From Oceanobacillus sp. FSL K6-2867 (lineage in GTDB: Bacteria > Bacillota > Bacilli > Bacillales > Amphibacillaceae), in contig NZ_CP150144.1 of the NCBI RefSeq assembly GCF_037963145.1, forward strand, positions 1,984,001 through 2,048,000: 64,000 nt of DNA, read 5' to 3'. The notes under the pieces were generated by a model. It was given only the letters and a program-made list of their open reading frames with translations. It was not told the origin of the DNA and did not search any database. Of the stretch, positions 14,489 through 24,750 are shown piece after piece (positions within the stretch are counted from its first letter, which is position 1; each line of letters begins with the position of its first letter). The position numbers and the translations under genes were made by a program.

Positions 14489-15279
14489 GAAGTTATATTC
14501 TCCTTTTCATTATCATTTAATCTCTGATAGATCAGATACAGACCTTTTAATGTCAGCTGTGAATCGACTTTGTCGATTGTAGTCGCTCCGTTTGCAATTA
14601 GCTTAGCTAACCCGCCAGTTGCAATAACCTTTGGTTCTACATTTTTCTCTTGCTTTATTCGGTTTACAAGACCGTCAACTTCTCCCACATAACCATAAAA
14701 AACTCCAGATGTCATTGCTTCTACAGTAGATGTTCCGACAACTTGATCTGGAGCTTGAATTTCGATTTTTGGTAGCTTAGAGGCTTTATTGTACAATGCC
14801 TCCATCGAAATTTTAATTCCCGGGGTAATAATTCCGCCACTATATTCTTCTTGCTCATTAATATAGCAATAGGTTGTTGCAGTCCCAAAATCAATAATAA
14901 TTAGTGGTGCGCCATACTCTTCTATTGCCCCTACTGCGTTGACAATACGATCAGCACCAAGTTCTTTTGGATTAGGATAGTTCATCTTTAAATATGTTTG
15001 CGTTTCTTCTTTTCCAATAACGACTGGATCCATATGAAAATACGCTTTGCTCATTTCCTCTAACGAAGACATAATTTGCGGAACAACAGAAGATATGATG
15101 ACACCATTTATATCTGAAAAAGCGATACCTTTATAGTCAAATAATGATTTTATTAACATACCAAATTCGTCAGCTGTCTTATAGCGGTCTGTTTTTATCC
15201 GCCATTCATGTTTTAACTGATCTTTTTCAAAGACACCAAGCACTGTATTTGTATTTCCAACGTCAAGAACAAATAGCAT
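14485..15279 (-). CDS. coaX: Type III pantothenate kinase
   Basis: 264 residues; phosphorylates pantothenate in the first step of coenzyme A synthesis. An ASKHA-fold enzyme: N-terminal [12 protein letters not shown] phosphate motif, [15 protein letters not shown] near 110 and [11 protein letters not shown] near 130. This form is not feedback-inhibited by CoA in the characterised members of the family. Ribosome-binding sequence is weak (AAGGTTTGGTG). It lies between ftsH and hslO as in B. subtilis, separated from ftsH by a terminator and repeat copy B. Confidence 0.96.
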   Translation of the reverse strand: MLFVLDVGNTNTVLGVFEKDQLKHEWRIKTDRYKTADEFGMLIKSLFDYKGIAFSDINGVIISSVVPQIMSSLEEMSKAYFHMDPVVIGKEETQTYLKMNYPNPKELGADRIVNAVGAIEEYGAPLIIIDFGTATTYCYINEQEEYSGGIITPGIKISMEALYNKASKLPKIEIQAPDQVVGTSTVEAMTSGVFYGYVGEVDGLVNRIKQEKNVEPKVIATGGLAKLIANGATTIDKVDSQLTLKGLYLIYQRLNDNEKENITS

Positions 15280-15336
15280 GTGTCACCAAACCTTCCTATC
15301 TTTTCTATTTTTTAAATATAACATACTTCAGAAACC

Positions 15337-15489
15337 AGAACAAAAGCGCAAGCACCCGGGTAGCGACGTACGGACTGGACTGTGCCTTAGGAGATAAAGG
15401 AAACACGGCGACCGTAGGAAGTCGATGTTGACTTATTGTACGGAGGTGAGGGAAGTCTCGCTAGTCGCTGGGTGCTGGAGCTAGACGTG
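15337..15489 (+). repeat. Dispersed intergenic repeat, copy B
   Basis: It runs from AGAACAAAAGCGCAAGC to GGAGCTAGACGTG. Its ends are partly complementary (AGCACCCGGGTAGCGAC against GTCGCTGGGTGCT), so the unit can fold. Internal blocks GTACGGACTG and GAGATAAAGGAAACA also occur in copy D. A second partial start (AACAAAAGCGCAAGC) follows at 15490-15504. It fills the 316-base gap between coaX and ftsH together with the ftsH terminator. Confidence 0.65.
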
Positions 15490-15553
15490 AACAAAAGCGC
15501 AAGCAAAGACGGAATGCCCCACAGTGCTGAACAGTTATTGCCTCCAAGCCAAA

Positions 15554-15589
15554 ATAAAAGCAGCCATTCGTTAGGTTGGCTGCTTTTAT
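15554..15589 (-). terminator. ftsH terminator
   Basis: A 13-bp stem (ATAAAAGCAGCCA and complement) with a 10-base loop ends in TTTTAT on the minus strand, 7 bases after the ftsH stop. Confidence 0.82.
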
Positions 15590-15595
15590 AGTAAA

Positions 15596-17584
15596 TTATT
15601 TTTTATCTGTTTCATTTTCATCCGATTTACGGTCACCCATTATCGGATCATTGATATAACTCTTATCTTCCGATTTTTCTTTTGCTTCTTCATAAGATAA
15701 GTTCTCTTCATCATCTTTTGACTGAATGTTTACTTTAACATCCTCTGCATCCGGTTCAGGGAGCTTGCCATCTTCAAACAGAGATTTGATTTGTTTCGCA
15801 TCCAATGTTTCTACTTCTAGCAATGTTTGTGCTACAAGCTCCAGCTTATCGCGATTTTCGGTAAGGATCTTCTTCGCACGATCGTAACAGTAGTTGATGA
15901 AGTTTTGCATTTCCTTATCGATATCATGAGCAATTGCATCACTATACGTTTGTTCATTTTGGATATCGCGACCAAGGAATACATTGCCGCCTCCGCCACT
16001 GCTAAACTGAATTGGTCCGATTTTATCACTCATACCATATTCCGTTATCATCTTATGTGCAATATTTGTTGCACGCTGGAAGTCGTTTGATGCTCCTGTA
16101 CTTACTTCACCGAAGATAATCTCCTCTGCAACACGTCCACCTAGTAATCCAGTGATTTTATCAAACAGTTCTGGTTTTGTCATAAAGTAACGGTCTTCTC
16201 TTGGCAGCATAACGGCGTATCCACCTGCTTGACCACGAGGTACAATGGTTACTTTATGCACGACATCTGCATCATCTAACACCATACCAATAATCGTGTG
16301 CCCACTTTCATGATATGCAACAATGTCTCTTTCCTTTTTGGAAATAACTCTGCTTTTCTTTGCAGGACCTGCAATAACACGGTCAATTGCTTCGTCAATA
16401 TCTAATTGGTTTACCGATTTACGGTTATCTCTTGCAGCAATAAGTGCCGCTTCATTTAGCAAGTTCTCTAAATCAGCTCCAGAGAAACCTGGAGTTCGCA
16501 TTGCAATTGTTTTTAAATCAACAGTATCGTCTAACGGTTTATTTCTCGCATGAACATGCAATACCGCTTCACGTCCTTTAACATCTGGACGGTCTACCAT
16601 AATTTGTCTGTCGAAACGACCCGGGCGCAATAATGCCGGGTCTAGAATATCTGCACGGTTTGTTGCGGCAATGATAATGATTCCCTCATTCGCACCAAAT
16701 CCATCCATCTCAACAAGCAATTGGTTCAATGTTTGCTCACGCTCATCATGACCACCGCCAAGACCAGCTCCACGTTGACGGCCTACCGCGTCAATCTCAT
16801 CAATAAAGATAATACATGGGGCATTTTTCTTTGCGTTTTCAAATAAGTCACGTACTCGGGAAGCACCGACACCGACAAACATCTCAACGAAATCCGAACC
16901 ACTGATGGAGAAGAAAGGTGTACCAGCTTCACCGGCAACAGCGCGAGCAAGTAATGTTTTACCAGTACCTGGAGGTCCTACAAGCAGAACCCCTTTTGGA
17001 ATACGCGCTCCAACTGCTGAGAATTTACGAGGATCCTTCAGGAATTCTACAACCTCAACCAATTCCTGTTTCTCTTCATCAGCACCTGCAACATCTTTAA
17101 AACGAACTTTTTTCTTATCTTCAGTATACATCTTCGCTTTACTCTTACCAAAGTTCATGACACGGCCTCCGCCGCCTCCGCCTTGCGCTTGACTAAGGAT
17201 AAATAAGAAGAAAAGTCCAATTAATAAGAACGGAACGATTCCCGTCAAGAAGGTTAGCCATGGACTTGGCTGCTCCTCTTCGGCAACCTTGAGGATGCTC
17301 TGCTGTGTTGCAACATCTGTTATCGAAGAAATAATTTCCGTATTATCAGGAACCTGAGCGATAAATGTAGTCTCACCATCAGTCAATGTCCCAGTAAAAC
17401 GAATAATTCCATGTGACGGCTGGAATGTTAACTCTTCAATCTCACCATTATTTAAAGCATCTACAAATTGCTGTACATTATATTCTTCACTATCTTCACC
17501 TTGTCCGTTGAATACACCGATTACGCCAATAATGACGAAGAAAATCAGCATCCAAAACAGGACATTACGAAATATCTGACTCAT
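15596..17584 (-). CDS. ftsH: FtsH, membrane AAA+ zinc metalloprotease
   Basis: 662 residues. It degrades misfolded membrane and some regulatory proteins. Two membrane helices near residues 5-27 and 97-117 flank an extracytoplasmic loop. The AAA+ domain has Walker A GPPGTGKT near 200, Walker B IIFIDEID and the SRH arginines. The protease site is HESGH near 420 with a downstream Asp. The tail is acidic and Lys-rich. The ATG at 17584 (after GGGAGGAGG) is preferred to one 13 codons upstream. A Gly-rich linker GGGGGGR precedes the ATPase. Confidence 0.98.
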   Translation of the reverse strand: MSQIFRNVLFWMLIFFVIIGVIGVFNGQGEDSEEYNVQQFVDALNNGEIEELTFQPSHGIIRFTGTLTDGETTFIAQVPDNTEIISSITDVATQQSILKVAEEEQPSPWLTFLTGIVPFLLIGLFFLFILSQAQGGGGGGRVMNFGKSKAKMYTEDKKKVRFKDVAGADEEKQELVEVVEFLKDPRKFSAVGARIPKGVLLVGPPGTGKTLLARAVAGEAGTPFFSISGSDFVEMFVGVGASRVRDLFENAKKNAPCIIFIDEIDAVGRQRGAGLGGGHDEREQTLNQLLVEMDGFGANEGIIIIAATNRADILDPALLRPGRFDRQIMVDRPDVKGREAVLHVHARNKPLDDTVDLKTIAMRTPGFSGADLENLLNEAALIAARDNRKSVNQLDIDEAIDRVIAGPAKKSRVISKKERDIVAYHESGHTIIGMVLDDADVVHKVTIVPRGQAGGYAVMLPREDRYFMTKPELFDKITGLLGGRVAEEIIFGEVSTGASNDFQRATNIAHKMITEYGMSDKIGPIQFSSGGGGNVFLGRDIQNEQTYSDAIAHDIDKEMQNFINYCYDRAKKILTENRDKLELVAQTLLEVETLDAKQIKSLFEDGKLPEPDAEDVKVNIQSKDDEENLSYEEAKEKSEDKSYINDPIMGDRKSDENETDKK

Positions 17585-17699
17585 TGCCAACCTCCTCCCA
17601 AGCGGGGAAAAACTATAGTTCATCGTATCATATGGAAAAGTTTAAATACAACTGAAATAACTTTAAAATCGGGATTTATTTTTTCTCTTTAATTAGGTT

Positions 17700-17761
17700 G
17701 TTCAAAAAGTCCGGTAAAAATGACACATCGAAATTTGGTCCTTTTTATCCTCCCTTTGAAC
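17700..17761. repeat. Second dispersed repeat family, copy 1
   Basis: 62 bases bounded by GTTCAAA and TTTGAAC, containing AAAGTCCGGTAAAAATGACA and ATCGAAATTTGGTCC. A longer relative lies at 34964-35042 and a partial one at 9557-9600. It sits between hpt and ftsH. Confidence 0.6.
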
Positions 17762-17806
17762 ACGCACTTTAATATAGCGTACCACCAGTGAAATAAAATA
17801 CGTCTT

Positions 17807-18361
17807 TTATTCACTGTAAATTTCTGGTTTCAGCACGCCGATATAAGGCAAATTACGATATCTTTCTGCATAATCCAACCCATACCCGACAACGAATTCA
17901 TCCGGAACTTCAAAACCAATGATGTCTGCTTGAATTGCTGCTGATCTGCCAGATGGTTTATCCAATAACGTTACAATCTTAATTGATCTTGCTTTTCGAT
18001 ATTTAAATAAATCAACTAGGTAGCTGAGCGTTAAACCACTGTCAATGATGTCTTCTACAATGATTAGATCCCGCCCTTCAACCTTTGTGTTTAAATCCTT
18101 CACAATTTTTACTTCTCCGGTGGAACGGGTGCCATCACCATAGCTTGACACATCCATAAAGTCCATTTCCAAATGGATGTCCGTGTGACGAATTACATCT
18201 GACAGAAAAGGCATTGCTCCTTTTAATACGCCAATTACAAGCGGAAATTTGCCATCGTAATCTTCGGATAGCTGTTTTCCAATTTCTTGGCACTTCGCTT
18301 TAATTTGTTCTTCTGTAATTAGGGTATGGTCAATCTCACCATGCATGTTATCTTGAAGCAT
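17807..18361 (-). CDS. hpt: Hypoxanthine(-guanine) phosphoribosyltransferase
   Basis: 184 residues; salvages hypoxanthine and guanine with PRPP to IMP and GMP. The PRPP-binding motif [11 protein letters not shown] (acidic pair DI/ID) is near 103-113, and the catalytic flexible loop and [20 protein letters not shown] base-binding C-terminus are complete. GGAGG precedes the ATG. It lies between tilS and ftsH as in B. subtilis, where Hpt interacts with TilS and FtsH. Confidence 0.96.
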   Translation of the reverse strand: MLQDNMHGEIDHTLITEEQIKAKCQEIGKQLSEDYDGKFPLVIGVLKGAMPFLSDVIRHTDIHLEMDFMDVSSYGDGTRSTGEVKIVKDLNTKVEGRDLIIVEDIIDSGLTLSYLVDLFKYRKARSIKIVTLLDKPSGRSAAIQADIIGFEVPDEFVVGYGLDYAERYRNLPYIGVLKPEIYSE

Positions 18362-18391
18362 ATTAAAAAATCCTCCTATAAAGTGAAACTT

Positions 18392-18541
18392 TATTTCAGT
18401 GGGAGTTTCCTTTTTGCCACTGAAATATGAACGACGTCCCGGGACTGTAATTCCTCATCCCGCCGGCTTTTCCCGGACGCCTTATGTGACCTGCTTCCTG
18501 TAGGTCCGGAATGGGCTGTTGTACTTTGGCTATTCTCACAT
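18392..18541. other. tilS-hpt spacer with 11-bp inverted repeat and GC-rich segment
   Basis: Arms TATTTCAGTGG (18392-18402) and CCACTGAAATA (18417-18427) form a perfect 11-bp hairpin without a clear T run. The next ~100 bases (18430-18535), with CCCGGGA, CCCGCCGG and CCCGGACG, are clearly richer in GC than neighbouring spacers. No ORF or known RNA recognised. Confidence 0.4.
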
Positions 18542-19975
18542 TTAAAGATGAGGTGGTTGAAAGCCATTAGTACACGATAAATTCCCTTTTTCAAAGTTTA
18601 ATTGTATAATTGAGCCTTTTTCCTGCTGTGGATCCAACTGACTTTTCTTTAAGCCGATAAGCCATAAAATTTTGCCTTTAGCATCCGTTACGATTGGCCA
18701 GCTGTTTCTTTCACTAATAGGTATTTTAGCATCAATAAATATATCCTTCAGTTTCTTACTCCCATTAAGTCCATCCCAACTCATTCTATCGCCCGGCATT
18801 CTAGTTCTGATATGTAAAGGTAACACAACCTGCCCCGCAAAAAAGGTATGGGAATATTGGTCTTGTACGATGTGTTTTTCAACGAAGTTTGCTGTAATGG
18901 TAGAACCGCCTGGTAACACAAGTTTACCTGGTATATCCAATAAGAAAGAATAAGGTTGGTTGCTTGGGGCCTTTCTGTGATTGGAGAAATAAAATAATAT
19001 TTTCCCATAAGAGTTTTCTAGCTTTAAATCATTTGGAAAATCAATTTGAGTATTTCCATCATCACGTTGCAACAAGGCAAAAAACTGTTCCTCATGTATA
19101 TAGGATAGGTCCTTTGGTACGTCATTGTATAGATAGTTTAATATTAGATGAAATGCACGCCTTTGTAAAGCTTGGGCACGGTTTTTAAACAAATTCCCAT
19201 CGAGTATTGCTGTCTTGTTTTCTGCATGAAAGGTAATGAGTTCCTCGACCATTTCTCTGGCAGCTTTACGCAGGTATTTTTCGTCCTCAGCAAGTGTTTC
19301 ACTTAGATGTTGAGTTGTACGATGTATATTGTCATTTCGATCTTTAATTAAAGGTACGACTTTGTTTCGATAATAGTTTCGTGTGTAGTCGACTTCATAA
19401 TTTGTTGAGTCCAATCGCACCTCAATTTGATTTTCTTTGCAATAGACTTCAATCATATGCTTGGTGATACAAAGAAAAGGACGAATAATCATTCCTGTAG
19501 AAAACGCACGCTGTACTGGTATGCCTGTCAGTGCGCTAGAAGACGCAGTCCGCGTAAGCTTCATAAGCATCGTTTCTATCTGGTCATCGCCGTGATGTCC
19601 AAGTGCTAAATAATCTGCATCATAATGCTCCATTTGTTCTCCAAAAAACTGATAACGGACCTCACGGGCAGCCACCTCTGTGCCCAGCTTATGCTTCACC
19701 CGGTATGCTGGCACATCCACTGAAGCACCTGCAAACACTATTCCCCATTCGTCACAAATTCGTTTCACATAATGTAAATCACTTAACGACTCTTCTCCCC
19801 TGAGTTGATGGTCAACAGAAGCAGCAATCACAGTTAATTTCCACTCTTTTTTGATCGTCTTCAGAAAATGGAGCAGAGCCATCGAATCCGGTCCACCTGA
19901 TACACCAACAATAACGGTTGCACCTTTCTTCAGTAATTGATGTTTATTTATAAATGAAAGAACTTCTTGTCTCAT
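18542..19975 (-). CDS. tilS: tRNA(Ile)-lysidine synthetase
   Basis: 477 residues; converts the CAU anticodon C34 of tRNA-Ile2 to lysidine using ATP, allowing AUA decoding. The PP-loop VGVSGGPDSMALLH lies at about 23-36 and LGHHGDDQIETMLMKL near 133. The C-terminal TilS substrate-binding domain follows (TRMPGDRM near 398). AAGGATGG precedes the ATG. It is the first gene of tilS-hpt-ftsH. Confidence 0.95.
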   Translation of the reverse strand: MRQEVLSFINKHQLLKKGATVIVGVSGGPDSMALLHFLKTIKKEWKLTVIAASVDHQLRGEESLSDLHYVKRICDEWGIVFAGASVDVPAYRVKHKLGTEVAAREVRYQFFGEQMEHYDADYLALGHHGDDQIETMLMKLTRTASSSALTGIPVQRAFSTGMIIRPFLCITKHMIEVYCKENQIEVRLDSTNYEVDYTRNYYRNKVVPLIKDRNDNIHRTTQHLSETLAEDEKYLRKAAREMVEELITFHAENKTAILDGNLFKNRAQALQRRAFHLILNYLYNDVPKDLSYIHEEQFFALLQRDDGNTQIDFPNDLKLENSYGKILFYFSNHRKAPSNQPYSFLLDIPGKLVLPGGSTITANFVEKHIVQDQYSHTFFAGQVVLPLHIRTRMPGDRMSWDGLNGSKKLKDIFIDAKIPISERNSWPIVTDAKGKILWLIGLKKSQLDPQQEKGSIIQLNFEKGNLSCTNGFQPPHL

Positions 19976-20089
19976 AACTTGCCATCCTTAAGCACCAATT
20001 TCGCTAAAAACATGGAAATATACATGTTTGAAGAGATCTGATGATGAAGCATCCACTTCATTATCTATACCCTATTATACGTTTAGTTA

Positions 20090-21025
20090 TCAAAAAAGTA
20101 GAGAGAAAAGATAATACATTAATGCAAGAACTCCAATTCCGCCTGACTCCATAAATAGATGCTTCCATGATGCTTTCGGTTTTTGCTTATGATAAAATTC
20201 ACGCTTTTTAGCAGCATTTAAAACCTGAATTAATTCTTGTTTCATTTCTGCACTGGATGCATATCCACTTTTTAAAGCCTTTTTTAAGACGCTTCGATAG
20301 GGAATCAAATCGTTAACACGGTCAACTTTTTTAAATAGCAATTTTTCTGTTGCGTCATGCTCTTTCTCAAACCGGTTTGGGTAATAAATCGTTAAAAAAA
20401 CCATAACAAAAGCAAAAAGATCGTAGCTCGGTTCCGCCCTTCTTGAACCCAGTCCCCAGTAACCACGGTCATAAAACTCTGTATACTCCTTAATGGCTCT
20501 GCCAAGCTTAGTTGTTCCTCCGACATCAACCCATCTCACTGTCGGTGGCGATGATACTACTAACAGGTTTTCCGTCTTTAAATCACCAAATATCCATCCT
20601 GTTTGATGCAGCTTCTCCAAATTCTCCAAAAGCTGCAGCATAAAAACACCAATCCAATCCTTCCCATGCTTTCGGATAAAACTAACCATCGTCTCCCCCT
20701 GTAAGTACTCCATAACGTAAAAAGAGTACGTACTGCCCATCGGTGAGACCCAATCATCCACATCAAGCAAAGAAGGCCCAAGACGACTCCCTTGGACCTT
20801 CTCCAACGATTTTAACACATTTACCTCCACCGTCATCGATGTGCCTTTGTCACTGATTTTCAGTGCGGCAGGTCGGTCGCCATAGTTGCATAAATAAACC
20901 GTTCCAATCGCTCCCGCTCCCAGTTTTTTCTGTATAGTATAGGTTTTATGGTGCCACTTTCCTTTAATCTGGGATCCTGGTCTTAAATCAATACCCTGTT
21001 TCTTCCATACCCGATTCATCTTCAT
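20090..21025 (-). CDS. yabT: Serine/threonine protein kinase YabT-like
   Basis: 311 residues. Hanks-type kinase: glycine loop KKLGAGAIGTVYL near 34-46, Lys in AALKISD, catalytic GDLKTENLL near 151, then DVGG in place of the usual DFG. A single C-terminal hydrophobic segment (near 292-311) anchors it to the membrane. B. subtilis YabT is a spore-associated kinase activated by DNA. AAGGAGC precedes the ATG. It overlaps yabS by 38 bases. Substrates cannot be read from sequence. Confidence 0.88.
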   Translation of the reverse strand: MKMNRVWKKQGIDLRPGSQIKGKWHHKTYTIQKKLGAGAIGTVYLCNYGDRPAALKISDKGTSMTVEVNVLKSLEKVQGSRLGPSLLDVDDWVSPMGSTYSFYVMEYLQGETMVSFIRKHGKDWIGVFMLQLLENLEKLHQTGWIFGDLKTENLLVVSSPPTVRWVDVGGTTKLGRAIKEYTEFYDRGYWGLGSRRAEPSYDLFAFVMVFLTIYYPNRFEKEHDATEKLLFKKVDRVNDLIPYRSVLKKALKSGYASSAEMKQELIQVLNAAKKREFYHKQKPKASWKHLFMESGGIGVLALMYYLFSLLF

Positions 21026-21728
21026 GTCTGAAGCTCCTTAATAAACTTTTTTTACCGAATTGATACATTGCTTCACGAATCGCGGGTCCTGTTGGCGTAA
21101 TTCCTCCACTAGTCAGCTTAGGAAATACGGTTGAGATTGTATCAAGCTTCGGTGACCAATCAAACACCTTTTGAATATCCTTCCGTTTTCCTGGGAAGCT
21201 ATAAATACAGAACTTGTTTCTGCCAATCCTTGAATTTAAGCTAATTGATAGATCAATAAGCGCTTCCTTCACTGTTGGAAGCTTATTATTCATGCTTGCA
21301 CTTGTATCTACGAGAACAAGCACTTCTAGATCACTCGTCTCTCCTAAATCTTCCACAACCTCCATAATTTCGCCGCGCTTCTCTGGATCTAAATCTTCTA
21401 TGCCTTGGTCTGAACCAAGAATTTGTCTTAATTCCTTATTCACGAACCCTTGCAATGTTTGATTCATTGCCTGTTTTGTTACCATTTGAACGGTCTGGGA
21501 TAATGATTCACTGTACACAATCTGACTGACCCCACCACCTGATAAGGCTATATCCTCTACCTCTTGCAAGCCATCCGGGCTTTCTGTCTGATCATCTTCC
21601 AGTATTCCAATAACATTAACCGTTATCCCTTGCTGATAAGCGAGCGCTGCAGTTGCAGAAGGATCTTCTCCCTTATTTGAACAACCATCTGTCAGTAATA
21701 AAATTTGTTTTAACGATCCATTTTTCAA
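20988..21728 (-). CDS. yabS: VWA-domain protein YabS-like
   Basis: 246 residues with two von Willebrand A-like halves. Residues 8-110 begin ILLLTDGCSNKGED; a second half near 135-235 starts VLVLVDTSASMNNKLPTVK with a complete MIDAS DxSxS. Such domains bind divalent metal and mediate protein contact. The gene lies between spoIIE and yabT as in B. subtilis, where it is a sporulation gene of unknown function. The final residues overlap the yabT start region by 38 bases. Confidence 0.82.
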   Translation of the reverse strand: MKNGSLKQILLLTDGCSNKGEDPSATAALAYQQGITVNVIGILEDDQTESPDGLQEVEDIALSGGGVSQIVYSESLSQTVQMVTKQAMNQTLQGFVNKELRQILGSDQGIEDLDPEKRGEIMEVVEDLGETSDLEVLVLVDTSASMNNKLPTVKEALIDLSISLNSRIGRNKFCIYSFPGKRKDIQKVFDWSPKLDTISTVFPKLTSGGITPTGPAIREAMYQFGKKSLLRSFRHEDESGMEETGY

Positions 21729-21833
21729 AGCCCTAACCTCCTATTTATTCCATTACCATCATCACCACAATGGAAAAAGAATATACATAGAAAGATAGAG
21801 TAAACATGAATCGTTTTGCTTCATTTCACCGGA

Positions 21834-24290
21834 TTATGACAGAGCCTTTTTTCGATAGATTGGAACTGCTGCCCACTCCGGTTTATTCTTCGCAATTTTA
21901 GCAACGAGGACAGTCATATCATCTTTAATTTCTCCTGACCTTGTCCGAATAACTTCCTCCAAAAGGAGATCTGCTACTTCCTGGGGATCATCTGTTGCCA
22001 TCTCTCTAATTTTCCGTTTCAGCCACAGATCAACATTTTCCACATGTCTCGGTCCTTCAAAAATACCGTCACTCATCATAATCAGTAAGTCCTCTTCATG
22101 CATCTGTTCACTTACAATATCGACTTCAAACTCCTGAATAATCCCCATTGGCAAATTGCTTGCCTCTATTTTAATCATCTTGCTGCCTCGTTTAATAAAG
22201 CTTGGCGTTGATCCAATTTTCAGAAATCGAACAGAGGCATCATGCAAATCCATTACAGATAAATCAAGTGTTGCAAACATTTCATCTGTTGTGCGTAGAG
22301 ATAGGATTGAATTAATCGATTTAATTGCGACCTTCTCAGGAATCCCTGTCTGTAAGATTTGCTGTAATAAGCGTAAAGTTTCCATACTTTCTTCTCTTGC
22401 TCGTTTTCCATTCCCCATCCCATCACTGATCGCCATCGCAAATTTCCCTGCGCCAAGCTCAATGGTAGTAAAACTATCGCCTGAAACTAGTCCACCTCCC
22501 TTGGCTGCACTCGCTGCCCCTGTCTGGATTGTATATTCCTTTGCTGATCCGAATGCCAAATGACTATATCCATTCGGGAACGGGGAAATCTCTTCCTCTT
22601 TTACAATAATCATCTCATTCAAAATATCCGATAATACAGGCGCAATTAATTTAGCCCCTTCTCCTCTATATTCGTAGAAAGATGCAGTTATTTCTATATC
22701 TACATTACCCTTTTCCAATTGATAAATATCCACCTTCTCAAGCTCAATCCCCATATGTTTTAATGCATGGATAATTTGTGTTTCCTGTAATTCATGATGC
22801 TGGCGCTCCTTCAAAATTTCCTTCGCAAAGTCATCCATCACTTCCGAAACACCTTGCAGCTGGTCAGCAACGAGCCGTTTACTCTCCAACACCTGTTGCC
22901 GCAGCTTGCGATTTGCTTCATAAAAGGTCATCTCTTCTTTCATGGCTTCTACTACTTTTCTCGATTTCACACAATGGTTTTCAAATTCCCGCATCACTTT
23001 TCGATTCGGCTCCTGCCCACTCGTAATATCTTCTTTCATCTCTTCCATGTATGAATATGTTTGATCAAATGCCTTTTGCCAGCACCTGTCTTTCATAAAA
23101 CAAGTTTGACATGTTTTTTCTGTCACCTGGCTCAGAAAATAATCCGTTTCACGTTTTGCTTCCTGTTCACTGGTTGATGCTGCTTGCGTTACTGAGAAGC
23201 TTTTTGATAGTGCATGAAATACTTCGGAAAACTGTCCAACTCTTCTTGCTGTCACATTTCGAACCTTCTGCAGATACTGTTCTTGTTCATGGGTATATTC
23301 TTCTGTTCCAGGTATATATCTGGAAATTCTGCTGAACCATGATGCTGGAGTCAGGAAAAACAGCAGAATTGCAATTGATGATTCCAAAAGAGATGGGATT
23401 AACGTCACAGCATCGCCATAGATACTAATCAACCCAGTGCCAACAAGTAAACCAATGCTCGTCCCAACCTTTTTACCCTCTTTCAGTAAACCACCAAGCA
23501 ACCCTGAAAAGGCGAGCAGACTCATTTGATAAAGGTTCGCCACATTTGCGAGCGATAAGATTAGACCTGCTACAACACCAACCGTCGACCCAATGGCAGC
23601 GCCACCAATATATGCAAATATTAAAACGAAATATCTGGAAAAAATCTGTTCAGCAGACGCTCCATAAATTTGCCAGCCAATCATTCCTGTCAGTACAGAG
23701 GCAATTAAAATAATCATGCAGACAATCTCTTCATTTTTTAGTACAGGTTTATATCTTTTTGGTGATAAAAGCGGAATGCTTTGCATAAATATCAATACAA
23801 GAACGGCTCCCAGGACACCTTCTACTGCGAGCAGCAGCCATTCGTAAGATGTAATAGTGTCACGCACGGAGTACAAAAACATTTTTGATAATGTTGTTGA
23901 AGCGAACACTGCCAGTGGTAAGACAACTTGTTGATTTTTCAACTGCTTTCCCAGTGCTGCAAGGAAGATAAATACCAGCATAGCAACCCCGATAAAAATC
24001 GCATGTGTCATTGAGTAGGTTAATGCACCTGCTAGGACAGCAAGCATCGATTTAAGGCTCTTTTCCCGATGAACGAACCACATGGAAGCAATAAATGCGA
24101 TTGCAAATGGTGATACAGCAGATAAAATAACAGCTCGTCCAAGTAAAAATCCCGCGAAATAGAAAAGCCAGCCACGTTCAAGAAGAATGCTTTTCAGCTT
24201 CAAATACATTCCTTTCCGCCATTTACCCTTTTGTCCCTCTTTTTCTACTCCAAATCCTCGTGATTCAACCCTTGGAATTGATTCCATCAT
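21834..24290 (-). CDS. spoIIE: SpoIIE, stage II sporulation phosphatase
   Basis: 818 residues. SpoIIE dephosphorylates SpoIIAA to release sigma-F in the forespore and also localises with FtsZ at the polar septum. The N-terminal ~320 residues carry about ten membrane helices; a central coiled region includes a Cys cluster (CQTCFMKDRC near 395). The C-terminal PP2C phosphatase has SGDSFTTIELG and the metal-site AISDGMGNG near 605-625 and a late DDMTVLVAKI. Start is one of two adjacent ATGs after ATAGGAGTG. Confidence 0.97.
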   Translation of the reverse strand: MMESIPRVESRGFGVEKEGQKGKWRKGMYLKLKSILLERGWLFYFAGFLLGRAVILSAVSPFAIAFIASMWFVHREKSLKSMLAVLAGALTYSMTHAIFIGVAMLVFIFLAALGKQLKNQQVVLPLAVFASTTLSKMFLYSVRDTITSYEWLLLAVEGVLGAVLVLIFMQSIPLLSPKRYKPVLKNEEIVCMIILIASVLTGMIGWQIYGASAEQIFSRYFVLIFAYIGGAAIGSTVGVVAGLILSLANVANLYQMSLLAFSGLLGGLLKEGKKVGTSIGLLVGTGLISIYGDAVTLIPSLLESSIAILLFFLTPASWFSRISRYIPGTEEYTHEQEQYLQKVRNVTARRVGQFSEVFHALSKSFSVTQAASTSEQEAKRETDYFLSQVTEKTCQTCFMKDRCWQKAFDQTYSYMEEMKEDITSGQEPNRKVMREFENHCVKSRKVVEAMKEEMTFYEANRKLRQQVLESKRLVADQLQGVSEVMDDFAKEILKERQHHELQETQIIHALKHMGIELEKVDIYQLEKGNVDIEITASFYEYRGEGAKLIAPVLSDILNEMIIVKEEEISPFPNGYSHLAFGSAKEYTIQTGAASAAKGGGLVSGDSFTTIELGAGKFAMAISDGMGNGKRAREESMETLRLLQQILQTGIPEKVAIKSINSILSLRTTDEMFATLDLSVMDLHDASVRFLKIGSTPSFIKRGSKMIKIEASNLPMGIIQEFEVDIVSEQMHEEDLLIMMSDGIFEGPRHVENVDLWLKRKIREMATDDPQEVADLLLEEVIRTRSGEIKDDMTVLVAKIAKNKPEWAAVPIYRKKALS

Positions 24291-24326
24291 CGTTTACCAC
24301 TCCTATCTTTCAGAATAGTAAACCAT

Positions 24327-24382
24327 ATTATACTTTCTTTTTTTGTCAAAAACGCAGAGCTTATTCAAAAAATCGTTCGACT
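24327..24382 (-). promoter_or_regulatory. Candidate spoIIE promoter with Spo0A boxes
   Basis: On the minus strand a consensus TATAAT (24327-24332) lies 37 bases before the spoIIE start. No good -35 at 17 bases is seen. Instead TTTGACA (24344-24350) and AGTCGAA (24376-24382) each match the 0A box (TTCGACA or TGTCGAA) at 6 of 7 positions. B. subtilis spoIIE also uses a Spo0A-activated sigma-A promoter. Boxes seen; function inferred. Confidence 0.5.
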
Positions 24383-24624
24383 GCTTTTTAGTAAACTTGG
24401 CATTTACCAAGTAAAGGGGGAAATCTTTATTTTTATATGTTGGATTTAGCTTTTCATCTGCTGGCAAAGTTATCCGCTGATAAATAAATGGATAGGGAGC
24501 GGAATTTATCGTGATTTTTTTGCCGAAATGGCTGAAGTTGTGAAGGAAAATGAAGAACAAATCCAGAATTTATCTGAAATAGATACGAAAAGTCACTTTT
24601 CATTAAAGTATTTCACAAATTCTA

Positions 24625-24653
24625 TTGACATAAATGAATTCCTGTTGTAATAT
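24625..24653 (+). promoter_or_regulatory. tRNA-Met promoter
   Basis: TTGACA (24625-24630), 17 bases, TAATAT (24648-24653), ending 20 bases before the mature tRNA 5' end on the plus strand. Confidence 0.8.
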
Positions 24654-24673
24654 ACTTTTTGTTGACTTATTTT

Positions 24674-24747
24674 GGCGGCGTAGCTCAGCTGGCGAGAGCG
24701 TACGGTTCATACCCGTGAGGTCGTGGGTTCGATCCCCTCCGCCGCTA
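24674..24747 (+). tRNA. tRNA-Met (CAT), elongator type
   Basis: A 74-base cloverleaf with acceptor arms GGCGGCG/CGCCGCT, D-arm, anticodon loop TTCATAC and T-loop TTCGATC. The first acceptor pair is paired, unlike initiator tRNA. The T-stem GTGGG/CCCTC contains one T-T mismatch. CCA is not encoded. B. subtilis has tRNA-Met and tRNA-Glu at this locus; here tRNA-Glu is absent and the gene runs opposite to spoIIE. Confidence 0.93.
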
Positions 24748-24750
24748 TCA

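Noticed and set aside
18391..18594. 67-codon minus-strand frame overlapping the tilS end
   Set aside because: Overlaps the tilS C-terminus out of frame and has no start signal; the hairpin and GC-rich spacer explain the open frame.
24303..24560. 85-codon minus-strand frame just upstream of spoIIE
   Set aside because: No ribosome-binding site, composition unlike neighbours, and it spans the likely spoIIE promoter and Spo0A boxes.
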